DNA of 64,000 nucleotides from Monomorium pharaonis (GCF_013373865.1 NC_050468.1:9486510-9550509); one strand, 5' to 3'; numbered from the stretch's first letter, positions 36,220-48,689 are shown. Notes: generated by a model from the sequence alone, not told the origin. Made by a program: numbers and translations.

Positions 36220-37548
36220 TTAGCACACTGATATCAAGTAGATTAGCACTCGATCGGGCATTGCCTGTCGACCAGACAGAGAGTGAGATCGAGCAACACT
36301 ATGCGTACTCGAATTCTCTTCATGTGCTTGGCCACTCTTCTCGTCGTTAATTTGTTTCTTCTCTCCGCGCTGGTCGCGACTAATTAAACCGCAGGAGCTA
36401 ATCGCGGGGGCTGAGCAGGCATGGAACTGCGTCGCGCGCGGCAAAATACGTCGCCATCGCATCGCCACGATTCTCTCACTCTCTCGACATCTTGCGTCTA
36501 GCTCTGGCGTTTCGCAACGCGATAACGCATCTGCGTGACGAACGCTTCTATCGTGGGTTTCGCTGACCGCGATGTGCCACTCGCCGGACATCGCGGAGCC
36601 GGCGTGGTAATAATCTAAAGTCGCGTGCACATGACGAGTTCAGTAACGGTGCAATCATTCACTCCTTAACGCCTGGCGGCGTGAAGTTTTTTTCCTCTCT
36701 ATTCTCGATAAGAGCTTCGGAATTTGCTCTTCTCTAATATAATTATTAAAAAATCGAAATTGTCGTATGTCCGTCGGTATCTCGCAACGATACGAAACGC
36801 GTGATTGACGGGGTCTAGAATTCCATTGGGGCTAAGAATTAACTGGAAACTTTTACAATTACATGTAAACAAAATAAGCTTTCGATGTTTCGCATTTACA
36901 TAATCAAACGATTGCTTAGAATAGAAATTTTATGGCGAATTTTTGTTACGAATCAGATAGATGGAAACGTGAAATCATTCTATTAAAACCTGTTATTCAA
37001 ATGCATGTTTAAATGCAATTCCGTGATCTGAGATCACCGCGTTCAATTGCCGTAGAGGTAAAACACAAACATAATGTAACTCTATAAGAACCTATAAATC
37101 TCAGCGCACAAGTGTTTCACGAACCGTACGTTCCGTTTGACGTTCATTGAGAGCCCTTCGCGCGTTCGCAAGTGGAGAATAGAAGCGCAACTTTTTCTAC
37201 TTACCTGTCTGCCGTTCAAGCTGCATGTGTTTAAGAGGCCATTTCGAGCACTCCCCAGCAATCGATAAACGAACCGGTCGTATACTCGTGTAGGTAAAGT
37301 AGGCACTTATTACATGTTCTCCTGTAACCCAAAAAACACATATGATTACAAATCTCGTAATATCATAGTCATTCGTGCGATTAATAAGCATCGTACATCA
37401 CGAGTCTACATAATTATCGCCGTATTTGTTCAAGAATGTATCTATGTCTATAATGATCCACGTCTGGATTGTGAGAGTGCAATCTTAATCGAAAGATGTC
37501 TAACTAGCACTTTTTAGAAAAAGAAACAGAAATATTAGAGAAAGAGAG

Positions 37549-37602
<54 letters not shown>

Positions 37603-38681
37603 GTTTTTGCGATAAATAATAATATAGCTCTTATCTATGTTCATTTCCGCGAATATATTTCGAAGCGGCAAACACGCCTCGCGTTCGGTACGCCTTGGGT
37701 CTGAAAATGAAGAGTTTTAGCGAAAGGACATGCGAAGGGAAACGATACTCCACCCACACGACTGGATTGCAATGCATGCTCGCGAGAGAGAGAAAGAGAG
37801 AAAGAGAAAGGAAAAAAAACGAGCAAACGAACGGGTACAATCCGAGCGAGTATGCGAGATTCAACAAGTGCACCCGCGACGTGGGTGAGTCACAGGAGAG
37901 AGAAACACAAGCGGTGGAATAAAATATTGAACGTGTGGCTCCGACCGAATTGGGGATATCGGCGGAAAAAAAGAGCCGTGCGTGACTCAACGCCTGCATA
38001 ACTGAGAAATCGGGATTCCGCGACGTAAACAACCGAAAGGTAAATAAAGATATAACGCATACCAATGCGTCGCGACGATCAACGCGTGCGCGACACACTT
38101 TATCATCGTACGTTGTAAAAAAAATTGCTTTGCAGCACTTCAGCTACCTGGTAATAGAGTCGCAAAAGATGATGATTAAACGAGACGATACCTCTACGAC
38201 GCATTTGTGTAAGACAAAGACAAATTTTCTTTTTTAAAGAAAAGTTAGAGAAAAAAATAAGAACAACAGTTTTCTCGCTGGGAATAAGCGTGATCTTTAA
38301 GGTACGCAGAAATCTTCGAATTAACGTAATACAAGTTAGAATATAATATTATATATGTAAAGAGAATCCTTAATTTTTTATCATGAATATACGAAAAAAT
38401 GTATAAAATTATATAAGAGAGGTAGAGGAAGATTGATTCGTATGGGGGGCGCTTGACACCGGCAGGAGAATAGTTATGAAATCGTGTATCGTTAAAAACT
38501 GGAAGATTTCAATGAATCAAGCATTATCGGAAACAGGTAAAATCAGTCAATTCTAAACATTCTAAAAATGCAACGCGCTAAAACGATTACCCTCTGTCAC
38601 GTGAAACGCTGTTAAGACGTCTTCGACGACGACGTATCATGACGATGCGTTTCTTGGCAGCGATAGCGTTACAATGGATGC
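36220..38681. other. mixed noncoding stretch with (GA)n
   Basis: A CpG-richer patch at 36.22-36.66 kb holds a 136-codon minus ORF with no recognisable motif. AT-rich DNA follows, then a (GA)n array at 37.55 kb. A second GC-richer patch at 37.65-38.1 kb has overlapping ORFs up to 155 codons on minus, with a low-complexity Ser/Leu/Phe segment opposite GA-rich DNA. No exon is supported. Confidence 0.5.
37555..37598. repeat. (AG)n microsatellite
   Basis: About 22 AG units, with impure GA-rich sequence extending left to about 37,538. Confidence 0.95.
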
Positions 38682-38682
38682 A

Positions 38683-39102
38683 CAGGGTGTCCAAAAATTA
38701 CACACTTTCACTTTTACGTTTTATAGTAAAAATTAAATTAAGAGGAATGATGACTGCTTTCAATGCATTAAAATACGATTCCATTTTGTTATTATAAAGT
38801 AATTTATATCTACCGACATTAATTAAAAATATATGGAGCAAACACCAATTTATTATAAACAATTCTGAATGAGATTATGTTTAAAATGCTTAATTTCACT
38901 TAGCTGATTTAGCCGTGCGTGCAACCCTTTTTTTTCTTGACTTTATGGATTAATTCGTTTTTACATACTGTCAATTAAAGTAGATATATTACTGCCAGCT
39001 TTTGAACGCTTTTGAAGCTGAGACAGTGGCATTATGTTGCCCTGCAGAAATTCCTTAAGGACGTCGCCGAGACTGACAGGTGTGCGTAACAGTCTTGTAC
39101 AA
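38683..39102 (-). pseudogene. possible relic of Tc1/mariner-like transposase 3' end
   Basis: The plus-strand sequence CAGGGTGTCCAAAAATTA at 38,683 resembles transposon ends of the CAGGGTGTCC type. Reading the minus strand inward, an open stretch ends at a stop near 38,857. Its last residues are RLNQLSEIKHFKHNLIQ, which loosely recalls the R-R-x(n)-G-x-H-F-E-H-L-L C-terminus of many insect IS630/Tc1-type transposases. A TRLLRTPVSLGDVLK-like peptide lies upstream. The frame is broken by stops, no catalytic acidic residue can be assigned, and no matching left end was found. This call is tentative. Confidence 0.27.
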
Positions 39103-41189
39103 GAAGGAGAGAAGAAAGGAGAGAAAGAAGGAAATTCGTTACACCTGCGTGTTCCCTGCTTCAAGGTTCTCGGCGACGACGTGAACGTGTCACGCTCGGG
39201 TTATGCGATTTTGTCTAACGTTATGCGCGTCGACGTAAACGGTAGCAATATAATGCTCCGTCGACATCGCTTACGTAAGAACGAAGGTTCGAGGAAGCCT
39301 CGCCTTATCTTGCCGCACGTCAGAAGTCCAGACACGACGTCGGCCACGAACTCTTAATACGGACATTCCGGGGACAGCGGGAATTCCACGGATATTTCCA
39401 TTTCGCCGCGAAAGCTCCATATTCATATCCGTCCTCCCTCCCCCCTCCCCCATTTCCTCGCGATCCTCTTTGTCAGATCTCGAATGAGCCTGGCATATCG
39501 TTCACACTGAAAGAAAAAAGTTGAAATATTTGGAGCCAAATGTGTGCAGACACGTACACTGAGAAAATGATACTAAAAAATATATTTCTGCGATATAAAT
39601 ATATTTCACTGGGACAAATCCTTTTATTTAAATACGACAAAATAAAATTGTATCTCTATTAGCAAATAAATCAGTTAAAGAGAAATATTTAGATATTTGG
39701 TTTGTCAGATATATTTACGGAATGTGTATTTTCGTAATCACAATCAAACTTTCTTATAACCAATAAATATCGAAGAAAATGTCGCGAGTAACATTTACTC
39801 GCTAATATTTTTGACTTCTTTTCTTCGACGTGCAAAACGAGCCGTCTGCATCATCTCGTAAGAAAACATTGGAACTCGAAAGTTCGACTCCCGCTGTGTT
39901 ATTACGGGATGACTCAGAACAGTCGAATTGTCGACTTGCTATTCATAAGTTGAATGAAATCGATAGTAGGAAAGAGCACGTACGAGAGACGGAAGGCAAA
40001 TAAATATCGGAGCACATCAAATTAAACAAGAGAAGTATGACAGCGTTAAAAGACTTTCGATTTCCGATCATCTCCACAATCTCGAGTTTCTACCGGGAAT
40101 TAAATCGCAAATTTAATTTCTGACTTCTTGAGGATTAGCGCGGAGAGAATATAATATAATCAAAGTTATTTCAGTTACTTATTCGATGGAGTTAAACTGA
40201 TGTGACAATGACAGTTCTTATCAAGCGATCTAATATTAATCGTTTAATAACGAGCGAATGTTACAGAAATGAAGATATCGTGAGAATTCTCGGTCGCTAT
40301 CCGCGATAATCACTAACTTACGATAAATCTGACGTAATGATCCACTAAAAACTTGTATTCCGAGACCCCTTTAACAACATGCCGAGGCAAAGAAATCTAA
40401 ACTGGAAACTCTCTGCAGTCGTTATCACTGATTCATGGAACTTCCGCACTTGCTCGCTCGCTCCGCGTTCCTACACACATGACGGGGCTTTTCACGTTAT
40501 CACGTATGCGATTCGCTTCCGGGAGAATCTCGTCGGAGAGGTATCGTCGTTCGGGCATATACGAGGCAATCATCCGTGACCGTATAATCGCCGGGGAGTA
40601 TTGCCGTTACGTCGAACCATATAATCCTCCGATTTGAAATGAGAGGTCGCGTGATAACCGTTGGGCGATTACACAAATGACGATATTGCAATCGAGTGTG
40701 ATATACGTATTGTTCTTTCTAGGAATTTTTAAAATATTCCGGTTAATCGGCATATCCGTAATCCTCTCTTTCTTCCTTTCTCTTCGTTTCTGCGACATAA
40801 GGAATAAAGAGGGGAGCGAGATGCGAGGAACGTAAATGTAATAATAGAACTCTAAATTTAATACTTTTCTTTTTTTACTTGAACGACCGATGCACGAGAC
40901 GTCCTCGTCGCGATGTCAGAAATACCGTGACACCGACGGCGACATTTCGATGAATCGGCACGGCCGATAAATCCAGCCGGCGGCGTCGACGGCAACGACG
41001 ACTTTTCCGCCAGCTCTGACCTCCGCGCGCATGCGATCGGATTTCTGCTGCGCCTCGCTCCCACGTTTCACAATATTGCGTCGCGTCGTTATTTGCCACG
41101 TGCACACTATACCAAACATTTGATGAAATCCATTTCGCAAACGAGCCGTTCGTCACCTTTTGCAGGCAAAAGAGCCTCTACTCAATGGA
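39103..41189. other. noncoding stretch
   Basis: Moderately CpG-rich at 39.1-39.5 kb and 40.4-41.1 kb, with AT-rich DNA between. CACACTGAAAGAAAAAAG at 39,503 and TACACTGAGAAAATGA at 39,555 resemble the CACTGA-type transposon end seen at 62.19 kb, but no matching opposite end is present. The ORFs are at most 107 codons and unrecognised. Confidence 0.5.
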
Positions 41190-41190
41190 A

Positions 41191-41410
41191 AATGCAAGCG
41201 TAAAAAATATCCAAGCGCCGAAGGTGAAGTAAACGAGAACTCGACATCTAACTTCGTACAAACATTTCAGAGAGAAAAACCAATTTTTTAAATCTATTTA
41301 TATATATATATTTTTTTTTTCTTTACTAAAATGTTTCTACGAAGTTAGATGTCGAGTCCTCGCGTACTTTATCTTCAGCTTAATGCTTAAATATTTTTTA
41401 CTCTTGCACT
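41191..41410. repeat. long imperfect hairpin (foldback/hpRNA-like)
   Basis: The left arm at about 41,191-41,267 and right arm at 41,329-41,410 are inverted copies around a 61-bp AT-rich spacer. The inner 31 bp (41,237-41,267 against 41,329-41,359; contains ACTCGACATCTAACTTCGTA) differ at 2 positions. Outer parts pair less well, with a 5-6-nt indel, but TAAAAAATAT and TGCAAG blocks still match near the ends. No clear target duplication or ORF. It could be a MITE, or a locus that transcribes a long hairpin RNA. Confidence 0.8.
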
Positions 41411-42903
41411 TGCGCGTTCCTTTTCAAATGCGTATGTTAGGCATACACATTGCCCCGGTGCTTTACAGTGAACTCTTTCTCCCCCTCGCTCCTCTAGTTC
41501 CTTGGAAACTTAGAAGGGCGCAGATGCATCCCTGCGTTCCGCTGCATGACCCTCACTCTCCGTGCGTCGCTCACCGAGGCGTTCATATCGAGCGGATACC
41601 TCGTCAAGCCGAGGCTGTTCGCCTATTAGTGCCTCCTTCCCCATCCGCGCGCGCCGGCTGCTCGCGATCGAGGCGTTAATGAAATCCTCGCGGCACGGTT
41701 AACACAGTGACCTTAAGTAAAACGTCCTCGCTCGCCGCTGCCGCCTTTGACCCCTACCGTAAACGGCGCCGAGCGCTCGGCTCCCTCTTCAAAGGGAAGA
41801 AAAGGAAGAGCGGAAGGCATATAGCTGATACAGCACGGGGGACTCGATCCGCTTCCCGTAGCGACAAAGCCTGTGTCTCGTGGGAATTTCGTGCACCACG
41901 TGAAAGGGAAATGTTAATTTTTAATTTAGAAGGCGCTTTACTAGCGCGCGCGCGCGCGCGCCACGGAAATACATTAATTGTCTCACGTTAAAATTTTATT
42001 TCCGCGCGACGGAAATGAAGTCAGTGTGAAATGTGACTCTCTCTCCCCCGTGAGATGTTCCTCAGCGCTTTTTTCATGTGCGCCAGAGAATGCCGCGACA
42101 CGCGTCGATGCGCGATGACGCGTTCGCGCGATATAAACGAATCCCGCTTGACGCCGCGCATTTCTCGCACGCAATTCACGAGTACTGCAGTAAAGTGCCG
42201 CGAGGAAAAAAAACGAAAAAAAAAAAAAAAGAAAATTTCACCGAAGGCGAGTAAATAGGAAATAGCAGTTGTAAAATTCGAGAAAGCAACGTTCCAGGAA
42301 AGGGTAACGGTTAAACGAAATTCAGCCAGATATCCGAATATACTTCTGTTCCTTTGGAAAAAATATAAAAAAAATATATGGATGCCCCATGGTTGCGAGC
42401 CTTCGTCTCTTTCCTCTTTCTTGGTATTTTTTTCTCTTCTTTTCTTTTACGATACAACCGATCCTTCACGGTGTATACGTGTGCGTGACCGCCATGTGAC
42501 GAAGCGGATTCATAGTAGTGCGCGCTCCACGGAATACCCTACGTGTAGTGACGTGCCGGTGGTGGAAGGAGGAGCAAGCCGGAATCACCTCGGGAGGAAG
42601 CGAGGAAGAGCGAGAAGGCCGATGGCTCGACGCAGCGTGAGCGGCGAGGGAGGATAGCAGGGCGAAACGTGGCGGCAAAGCAGTTCGTGGAATGTCCCGT
42701 CATCTCGGGGGAACAACAATCCGGGCTTCTCCGGAACTCCGACGGGGGAAACAGGCCTGAGGTTTCTTACCGCACCCGGACAACTGGTCGGCTGCCCGCC
42801 TCCGTTCGCTCGCTCGCTCGCTCGCCCGTCCTGCCGCTTACCTCGAGTTTGCTATTGCCGACTCGCGTGATTGCCGCCGACTTTGCGCGAATGTGATGTC
42901 TTA
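41411..42903. other. GC/CpG-rich region, possible promoter or leader
   Basis: High GC and many CG dinucleotides from 41.4 to 42.9 kb, including a (GC)n run at 41,943-41,961 and an A-rich run near 42,206-42,230. ORFs of 63-98 codons are open on both strands and overlap. No domain is recognised. It might be a promoter or 5' leader, but no core-promoter motif or exon border is convincing. It ends abruptly at the MITE at 42,904. Confidence 0.4.
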
Positions 42904-43141
42904 AGGTTAATTTACACGTTGCTTTTTTTGGTTGCACGCAACCAGCGTGCTGATCTTCTGGCGATCAGAATTACCAACTAAAAAGATATAATTCTACATA
43001 CATGACGTGCGGAATTATAAACGATTTATTTCTATGCGCTATGTGTATGGGTAATTATATTTTTCAGCTGCTAATTTTCTAGTTCGCTAGAAGACTGGCA
43101 CGTTGATTGCTAGTAAAAAAGCAAAGGTAAATTAACCTTTA
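42901..43141. mobile_element. PIF/Harbinger-like MITE with TTA target duplication
   Basis: The terminal 12 bp AGGTTAATTTAC at 42,904 are exactly repeated in inverted orientation at 43,127-43,138. Imperfect complementarity extends to about 65 bp per side, pairing GCTTTTTT, CGTGC and TCTTCT blocks. TTA flanks the element on both sides (42,901-42,903 and 43,139-43,141), the 3-bp duplication typical of PIF/Harbinger elements. The 235-bp element has no transposase and would be non-autonomous. A minus ORF at 43,110-43,367 clips its right end and is not supported. Confidence 0.85.
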
Positions 43142-44220
43142 GCTCGGCATACGACGTTGATGACCGATGATGACGTAATAGCTTAAAAAAAAAATCCCTT
43201 TTCTTTTCTTTGCTATCACATTTCCACGTCTTTGAAAAATCTTTCAATGTCGGTTCAATTCCGAAAGTCTCTAGTGGAAGTTTTGAACATAATAAAGTTA
43301 TTGGGACAAAAGTTAACAATTGATTTTTCCAAACACAGTTATAGAAGCATCGATTATTTGTTATCATTAGCGACTAGAAATAAGAATCTACAAAAACATA
43401 AAGTGCTGTCAATGACTACTAAAATATTTTTTATCAGATAATTTCAAATTGGTACGATTATGAAGATAGCTGTAATAAGTTGGCGATGACAAAGCAAGTA
43501 AGCGAGCGGATCGACGAGATAACTATGATGAAAAATGTGGAGTTAAAGTATCAATTTATTCTGAATTTATCTTATGATGTATATCACATATTATTTTACC
43601 TAACTAATGTTCCAAAAATAAATCCTATACGTCCCTTTTATCTGAATAAATCTGATCAGAGACGGGTATCATGTTTTTCATTATAATCCCACGTACATAC
43701 GAGAAAAATGTGTTACCAAATAAGAAGATTAAAAGAAAAGAATAAAAAGGAAATACTCGTGTGTTAAAATGTGAAAATATATGCGGAATAGGTCATGCGC
43801 GTGGAGAGTTTAATTTTTTTGTGCTTCACATTTTTTCAAGCTAAAAAATTATATATATAATAAAATAAAAATTTCCAGAAAATAACATCATTGAAGTTTT
43901 ACGCAGTAAAAACCATTATATGTCAGAGTGCATGTCTAAATCCATTTTTCTCATAAAAATGTACATATCATATCATAATTCTCGTGTCAAGAGATTTTCT
44001 CATCCCACGCACGTACGATTCGTTGCTCTTTTAGAAGTACTATTCCTCCCTCGGTGCTGCATACCTATACTTTTATTGTATTTTATTCTACTAAATGTAT
44101 TGCATCGCCGATAACGCATCGGCCCTTCGTCGGCTACGGGGTGGGTCGGTAAATGGCCCGATTGTTACGAATCCGCGAGAACCATGAATGAAGTTCATTA
44201 CATGCCTTTCGCGAAAACAG
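43142..44220. other. AT-rich noncoding stretch
   Basis: AT-rich with ORFs up to 85 codons, none recognised. Nothing supported. Confidence 0.6.
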
Positions 44221-44227
44221 GCCAACG

Positions 44228-44231
44228 AGAG

Positions 44232-44322
<91 letters not shown>
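44228..44322. repeat. long (GA)n microsatellite
   Basis: About 42 GA units, the longest dinucleotide array in the window, with a short GAAA-interrupted left edge. Open frames across it read as Glu-Arg or Ser-Leu repeats and are artefacts. Confidence 0.97.
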
Positions 44323-44325
<3 letters not shown>

Positions 44326-45776
44326 GAAAGCGACGATGTATCGGAACGTACAATTCCGCCAATATCGCGTATAATTCGCAGCGCAGCGGCAAATTCCCGT
44401 TAATAGCGCAGCTCACACAACCGCCGCAATTTGTATTCTTTCGCCTTAATTATCGAAGCTCTCGCGATAACAACCGTCCGTCCCAGGCGAGCACACGTTG
44501 CGCGCCTCGTGCCAATTAGCCCGCCTTTGTTGTCGCTCAATAATAATCACGTCGGCTGGCCGCGGTCGAAAGGGCCGTTCGCATCGGTGCAACTCGCTGC
44601 ACCCTAAAGACCGGGGCCGATTGACGCTCCATAACGGCCCGATAAATTCATATTCAGATTGTATTGTATTTTCGCATTTCGTTATCCTGTCACGCCCGTC
44701 CCACAACGGGACACACACTGCAGAATCGACTGAAGCGCGGTTCGCGCAAATGCAATCGGGTCAAGTCCACTTTCGGCAAAATTCAATTCGTTTCGCTTTT
44801 TTTTTTTAACCTCGACACTCGTACGCCAAAATCCCGTTTGCCACTCGTGCTTCCGACGTTTCAATCGCACGTAGCTACCAGAAAAATTGCGACGTGTTTT
44901 TTTTTTCGAAAATAAATGCATTGGAAATCTATAAACATTATAGAGGCTTTATGGAGATAAAGATCTAAAATCATTAACGATTGTTTCAATATCTTTTCGC
45001 GTTTCAGGTGTGTTTTTTTGTTTTACATTTTACGTAAATTCGCAGACATGTAAGCGTGAAAGTGGATTTGATTCGATTTTACATTCATGGCTGGACTTTG
45101 TATTGTCTTCTTCCTACGTCTAGTTACTCGTAACAAAAGTAACTTGTTGCACACACGATATTGCGCAGTCGATGATCGCCCACGATTATGAGGCGCGTGT
45201 GCGTGAGAAACGGCGATGGTGTTGCGTTTCAGATACGATCGATGAACGTTCGGAATGTGTGGTGGAGCTCTTTTATGCTCCGCGTGGCGGAATCGTTAAT
45301 TATATCTTCGTCTGATTGTCCTTGAATGACAAATCGCCATAATTGCCGTGCCGTATTAACCGCTAATTGCAACGGAGGTCAAACAAAAATTCATAAATGA
45401 TATCGTGAAATCGCACACCTCCCAATAATTTTGGAGCAGGAATACCGTTAACCACTGACGCAACGCACACTTTACAAATTGCGAGTGCAATTAGGGAATA
45501 TTTACCTCACAGGATCCTGTGCAATATTAATTTTTTACAGAAGAGATCAAATATATATAAAAAATATATATATATATTTAGTAACTAAAGAATTTAAAAA
45601 AAAGATTTTGAGAAAAAAAGAATCCTTTTCGCAAATTTTTTGAAGTTTCATGCATTCCACGAATATATGTAGCAATCAATAAATATTTGAAATATTTTAA
45701 CGGGTAATAGAAAATCAGACTAACATATTTAACGAATTTTTCAAAAATGTTTCAAAAATATCTTGAAATTCGTGTT

Positions 45777-45780
<4 letters not shown>
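44323..45780. other. CpG-richer then AT-rich noncoding stretch
   Basis: CpG-richer at 44.33-44.9 kb with overlapping ORFs (71-111 codons) on both strands, then AT-rich including a TA-rich run near 45,550-45,580. No gene supported. Confidence 0.55.

Positions 45781-45832
<52 letters not shown>
45781..45832. repeat. (TG)n microsatellite
   Basis: About 26 TG units followed by CGCGCGTGCGC, a mixed alternating purine-pyrimidine run that favours Z-DNA-like structure. Confidence 0.95.
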
Positions 45833-45840
<8 letters not shown>

Positions 45841-46513
45841 CGCTTTTGACAACTTTGGTTTCTCGAAGACCAGCTGTCCTTCCGGATGAGAGGCTTGTAC
45901 GTAGTTAACAGCAGGGTCTCTCTTCCCGGTGCGAGTCTCTCGGAACGGGAACGACGAAACATAAGCGTGAAGACGAAGGAAGAGACCTCGTCTGCCCTTG
46001 GCTGTTAGCGATCCAGAATAGATAAGGCAGATTATCACGCGAGGTCCCCCGTTTCTTCGTCTGGGGCGGCCCACTATTTTCATGGCTTTATTTATAGCGT
46101 TTTGTTTGGGTGCCGTCGCCAAAGAGATCGAGAGAGCATCTCGAAAAGAGAGCGCGCTCTAATCCGCAAACGACAACCGGATTGGCTCGTCGGACCGCGA
46201 AGTGGGATCAGATGACGATTAAAATTGGAAATCGGTCGCGAATCTCGCGCGATTGACGGAGGCCGCCCCTCGCGCGGCGGAGGGGAACGCAGGCCGTGTT
46301 TAAACGAGCAGGTAAACGTTACACCGCAATGCGCGGAAACAGGTTGCATTGAGGTTGTACGTGCGACTGTGAATGTAGGCAAATTGAGAAACGTGTGGAC
46401 TGATCAGGAAGAAAGGAACGCTCGAGCGATCGCGAGCGATTTATCTTCGTTTCTTGCGCAATGATGCAAGTTTAACGAAACTCGTTCAACTTTTCAATTA
46501 GCGAGAGAGCAAC

Positions 46514-46570
<57 letters not shown>

Positions 46571-46980
46571 ACGAGTAAGAGTTGTAGTTGATCATTCAAA
46601 ACTGGAAGCGTCCGTTTGACCACGTTGCAATTGATCGTAGCCATTCACAGCGTTCGGTACTTAGAACCTACAACCACAAAAGTTTTACAAAAATAGCTAA
46701 TTGGCGACGTGGACAATCGAGTTGCGCTCATTCAAATCTCGGTCGATCCTTGACTGTAGCGAAATGATCAAAGGGAAAGGAAACCCAAAGCGGACTCAAT
46801 GTAAACCAGAGTCTCAGGGTGGTGCCCAGGTCGGTCGTGATTTCACGGTAGTGAAATTTTCCATTTTTGCGCGCGGTTCCGCCGACGGAACGGCAAGGCC
46901 ACGATTCAAACCCTCATTATCATCTTCGACGTTATGTGACGTGTAACGCCCTGGCATTTCTCGATTCTCGCTGATGCTCA
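45833..46980. other. GC-rising noncoding stretch left of the leader block
   Basis: GC and CpG increase from left to right. ORFs of 79-115 codons overlap on both strands without recognisable features. A (GA)n array lies inside. It is plausibly the upstream flank of the 47-50 kb promoter or leader block. Confidence 0.45.
46522..46566. repeat. (GA)n microsatellite
   Basis: About 22 GA units upstream of the GC-rich leader block. GA arrays near promoters can be bound by GAGA factor in insects; that role here is inference. Confidence 0.95.
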
Positions 46981-47823
46981 GATGCGTAAGACTCATTGTC
47001 GGATATACGTAAGAAAACACACGCGCGCGCGCGCGCACGCGGAGCGTAATATCTGCGTCCCTGAGGAGAGCCTCGTGTCGGAACTCTCTTCTCCCTCCTT
47101 CGGTCTCTCGGGGTCGCTTGGGCTTTCTCATATTTACTCGCCCCGTCCCTTCGTCCCTCGCGTCCCACCACTGCCAGCTAACTCCCTACCAGAGGATCGC
47201 GCGCCGATCCCGTCTCCCCTACTACCTTCGCTGACGGCCCTCGGTGCGCGTTCGATACACGGAATCGCCTCGTGGTTCTCGGAAGGCAGTAGACTGTCGC
47301 CAACCACGCCAGACGGCGCACCGCTCGCACGCTCTCTCTCTCGCGTTGCGTATTCGCCCACTGGCTCACCCACGGGGCTACCTCGCCCCCTCCGACCCGT
47401 TCCTTTACACACTCACACACATACACGCACACGCACGCACGCACACATACTGTCTCTCTCTCTCTCTCTCTTTTTCCTCTCCGTTTTCTTTCCTCCTCCT
47501 CCTCGCTCCCCTCTCCGCCGCCAACTCCATACACTCTGTCTCGCGGCGCGGCTGCGGAGCCAGCCATCTACACAGGGCCCGCCAGTTACGCAACAATAAC
47601 AACGCCGTGAGGAGGTGCGTAGCGTCGTGCGGCGCGCGACACCGCAACGCGACACCGTGGCTCTCGTGTGTACAGTGTGTCGATCGTTCGCGGGAAATCA
47701 CTTGTTGACGAGCTACCCGGCGCGGAGGACGCGAACGTAAAGCGAGGGGGCTCGTCGTGGAGAATTGACTTTCGCGCGCGCGAATTCCGACCGCGCGATT
47801 GGCGGAAGTGAACTCGGGCATTT

Positions 47824-47845
47824 GAGAGAGAGAGAGAGAGAGAGA
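47824..47845. repeat. (GA)n microsatellite
   Basis: About ten GA units inside the GC-rich leader block. Confidence 0.85.
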
Positions 47846-48354
47846 AAAAGAGAAAAATTTCGATCGACCGCGCGATCGAGAGCGAGAGGAAAGGGAAAGT
47901 CACGCAACGTGGACTCGAACGTCGCGCGTCTGCCGACGACGGGAAGGAAGTGGGGCTCGGACGGAGGGCAAAGTGCGCCGGAAGTGTGTCGATCGTCGGC
48001 GCGGTGGATCGTCGGTGAGGTGCGCCATCCCGGATCGATGAATGGGGTGGCGGGAGTGACGTGTTACCGTCGTCACGCGGCGAGTAGTAGCAGCAGTAGT
48101 AGTAGTAGTAGTAGTACGAGAACGGCTACGGCGGGGCGGAGGAGGACGAGGTGGAGGAAGACGGAGGCGATCGATCGTAGATCATTGTGAGCGAGAAAGC
48201 CGTCGAGTGTTCGTCCGGTCGTCCTGTCGCGGCAGTGACGTGCGCGCGCGATCACGGCGTGAAACGAGGTCGGCCGGAGAACCTAACCCGCCGTACGTGC
48301 TGCCGATCTCTCGCTGCCGGGAGGGAGAAGAAAAAAACGAAGAAGAAGGAGAAA

Positions 48355-48379
48355 GAGGAGGAGGAGGAGGAGGAGGAGA
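48355..48379. repeat. (GAG)n trinucleotide run
   Basis: About eight GAG units following an A/G-rich lead-in. It is not in a sustained coding frame that I can support. Confidence 0.85.
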
Positions 48380-48438
48380 AGAACGCGGCGAGACGCGCGC
48401 GTTTAGGCGCCAATGACGTCACCGTGCGAGTGAGAACA

Positions 48439-48480
48439 CCGTCGCCGCCGCCGCTGCCGCCGCCGCCGTCGCCACCGCCG
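48439..48480. repeat. (CCG)n trinucleotide run
   Basis: An imperfect CCG/CTG/CCA run within the candidate leader. It would form stable structure in RNA. Confidence 0.8.
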
Positions 48481-48599
48481 GGGGGAATTCGCGGTCGGAG
48501 AGCACGAGGTTTACGCGCGACGCGCCGCGTCGTCGTCCCCGACGCGACACGAGGCGACGACGACGACGACGACGCTCGGCAGTGCCGCGATCGCCGGCG

Positions 48600-48689
48600 A
48601 TGGTAGCAGCAGTAGCAGCAGCAGCTGGAGCAGGAGCAGCAGCAGCAGCAACGACGGCGACGGCGATGATAGTGGTGACCGCGCGGTAG
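48600..48689 (+). other. upstream ORF, 29-residue Ala-rich peptide
   Basis: An ATG at 48,600 in the context GGCGATGG opens a 29-codon frame over the AGC run and stops at 48,687-48,689. The product would be mostly alanine with a Thr/Ala/Val tail. If the candidate transcript exists and runs plus, this would be an upstream ORF that could reduce initiation downstream. It could equally be a chance frame. Confidence 0.3.
48604..48652. repeat. imperfect (AGC)n run
   Basis: AGC units interrupted by AGT, TGG and AGG. On the plus strand the frames read as poly-Ala, poly-Ser or poly-Gln fragments that are soon stopped. Confidence 0.85.

Noticed and set aside
39503..39570. Tandem pair of CACTGA-type transposon ends
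   Set aside because: No opposite-orientation partner (TCAGTG preceded by a T run) was found within several hundred bases, so no element is called.
44184..44519. 111-codon Glu/Arg-rich frame
   Set aside because: It is translation of the (GA)n array.
46982..47599. 205-codon plus-strand frame
   Set aside because: It is Pro/Ser/Thr/His-rich with tandem dipeptides from AC and CT runs, and overlaps three other long frames. No domain seen.
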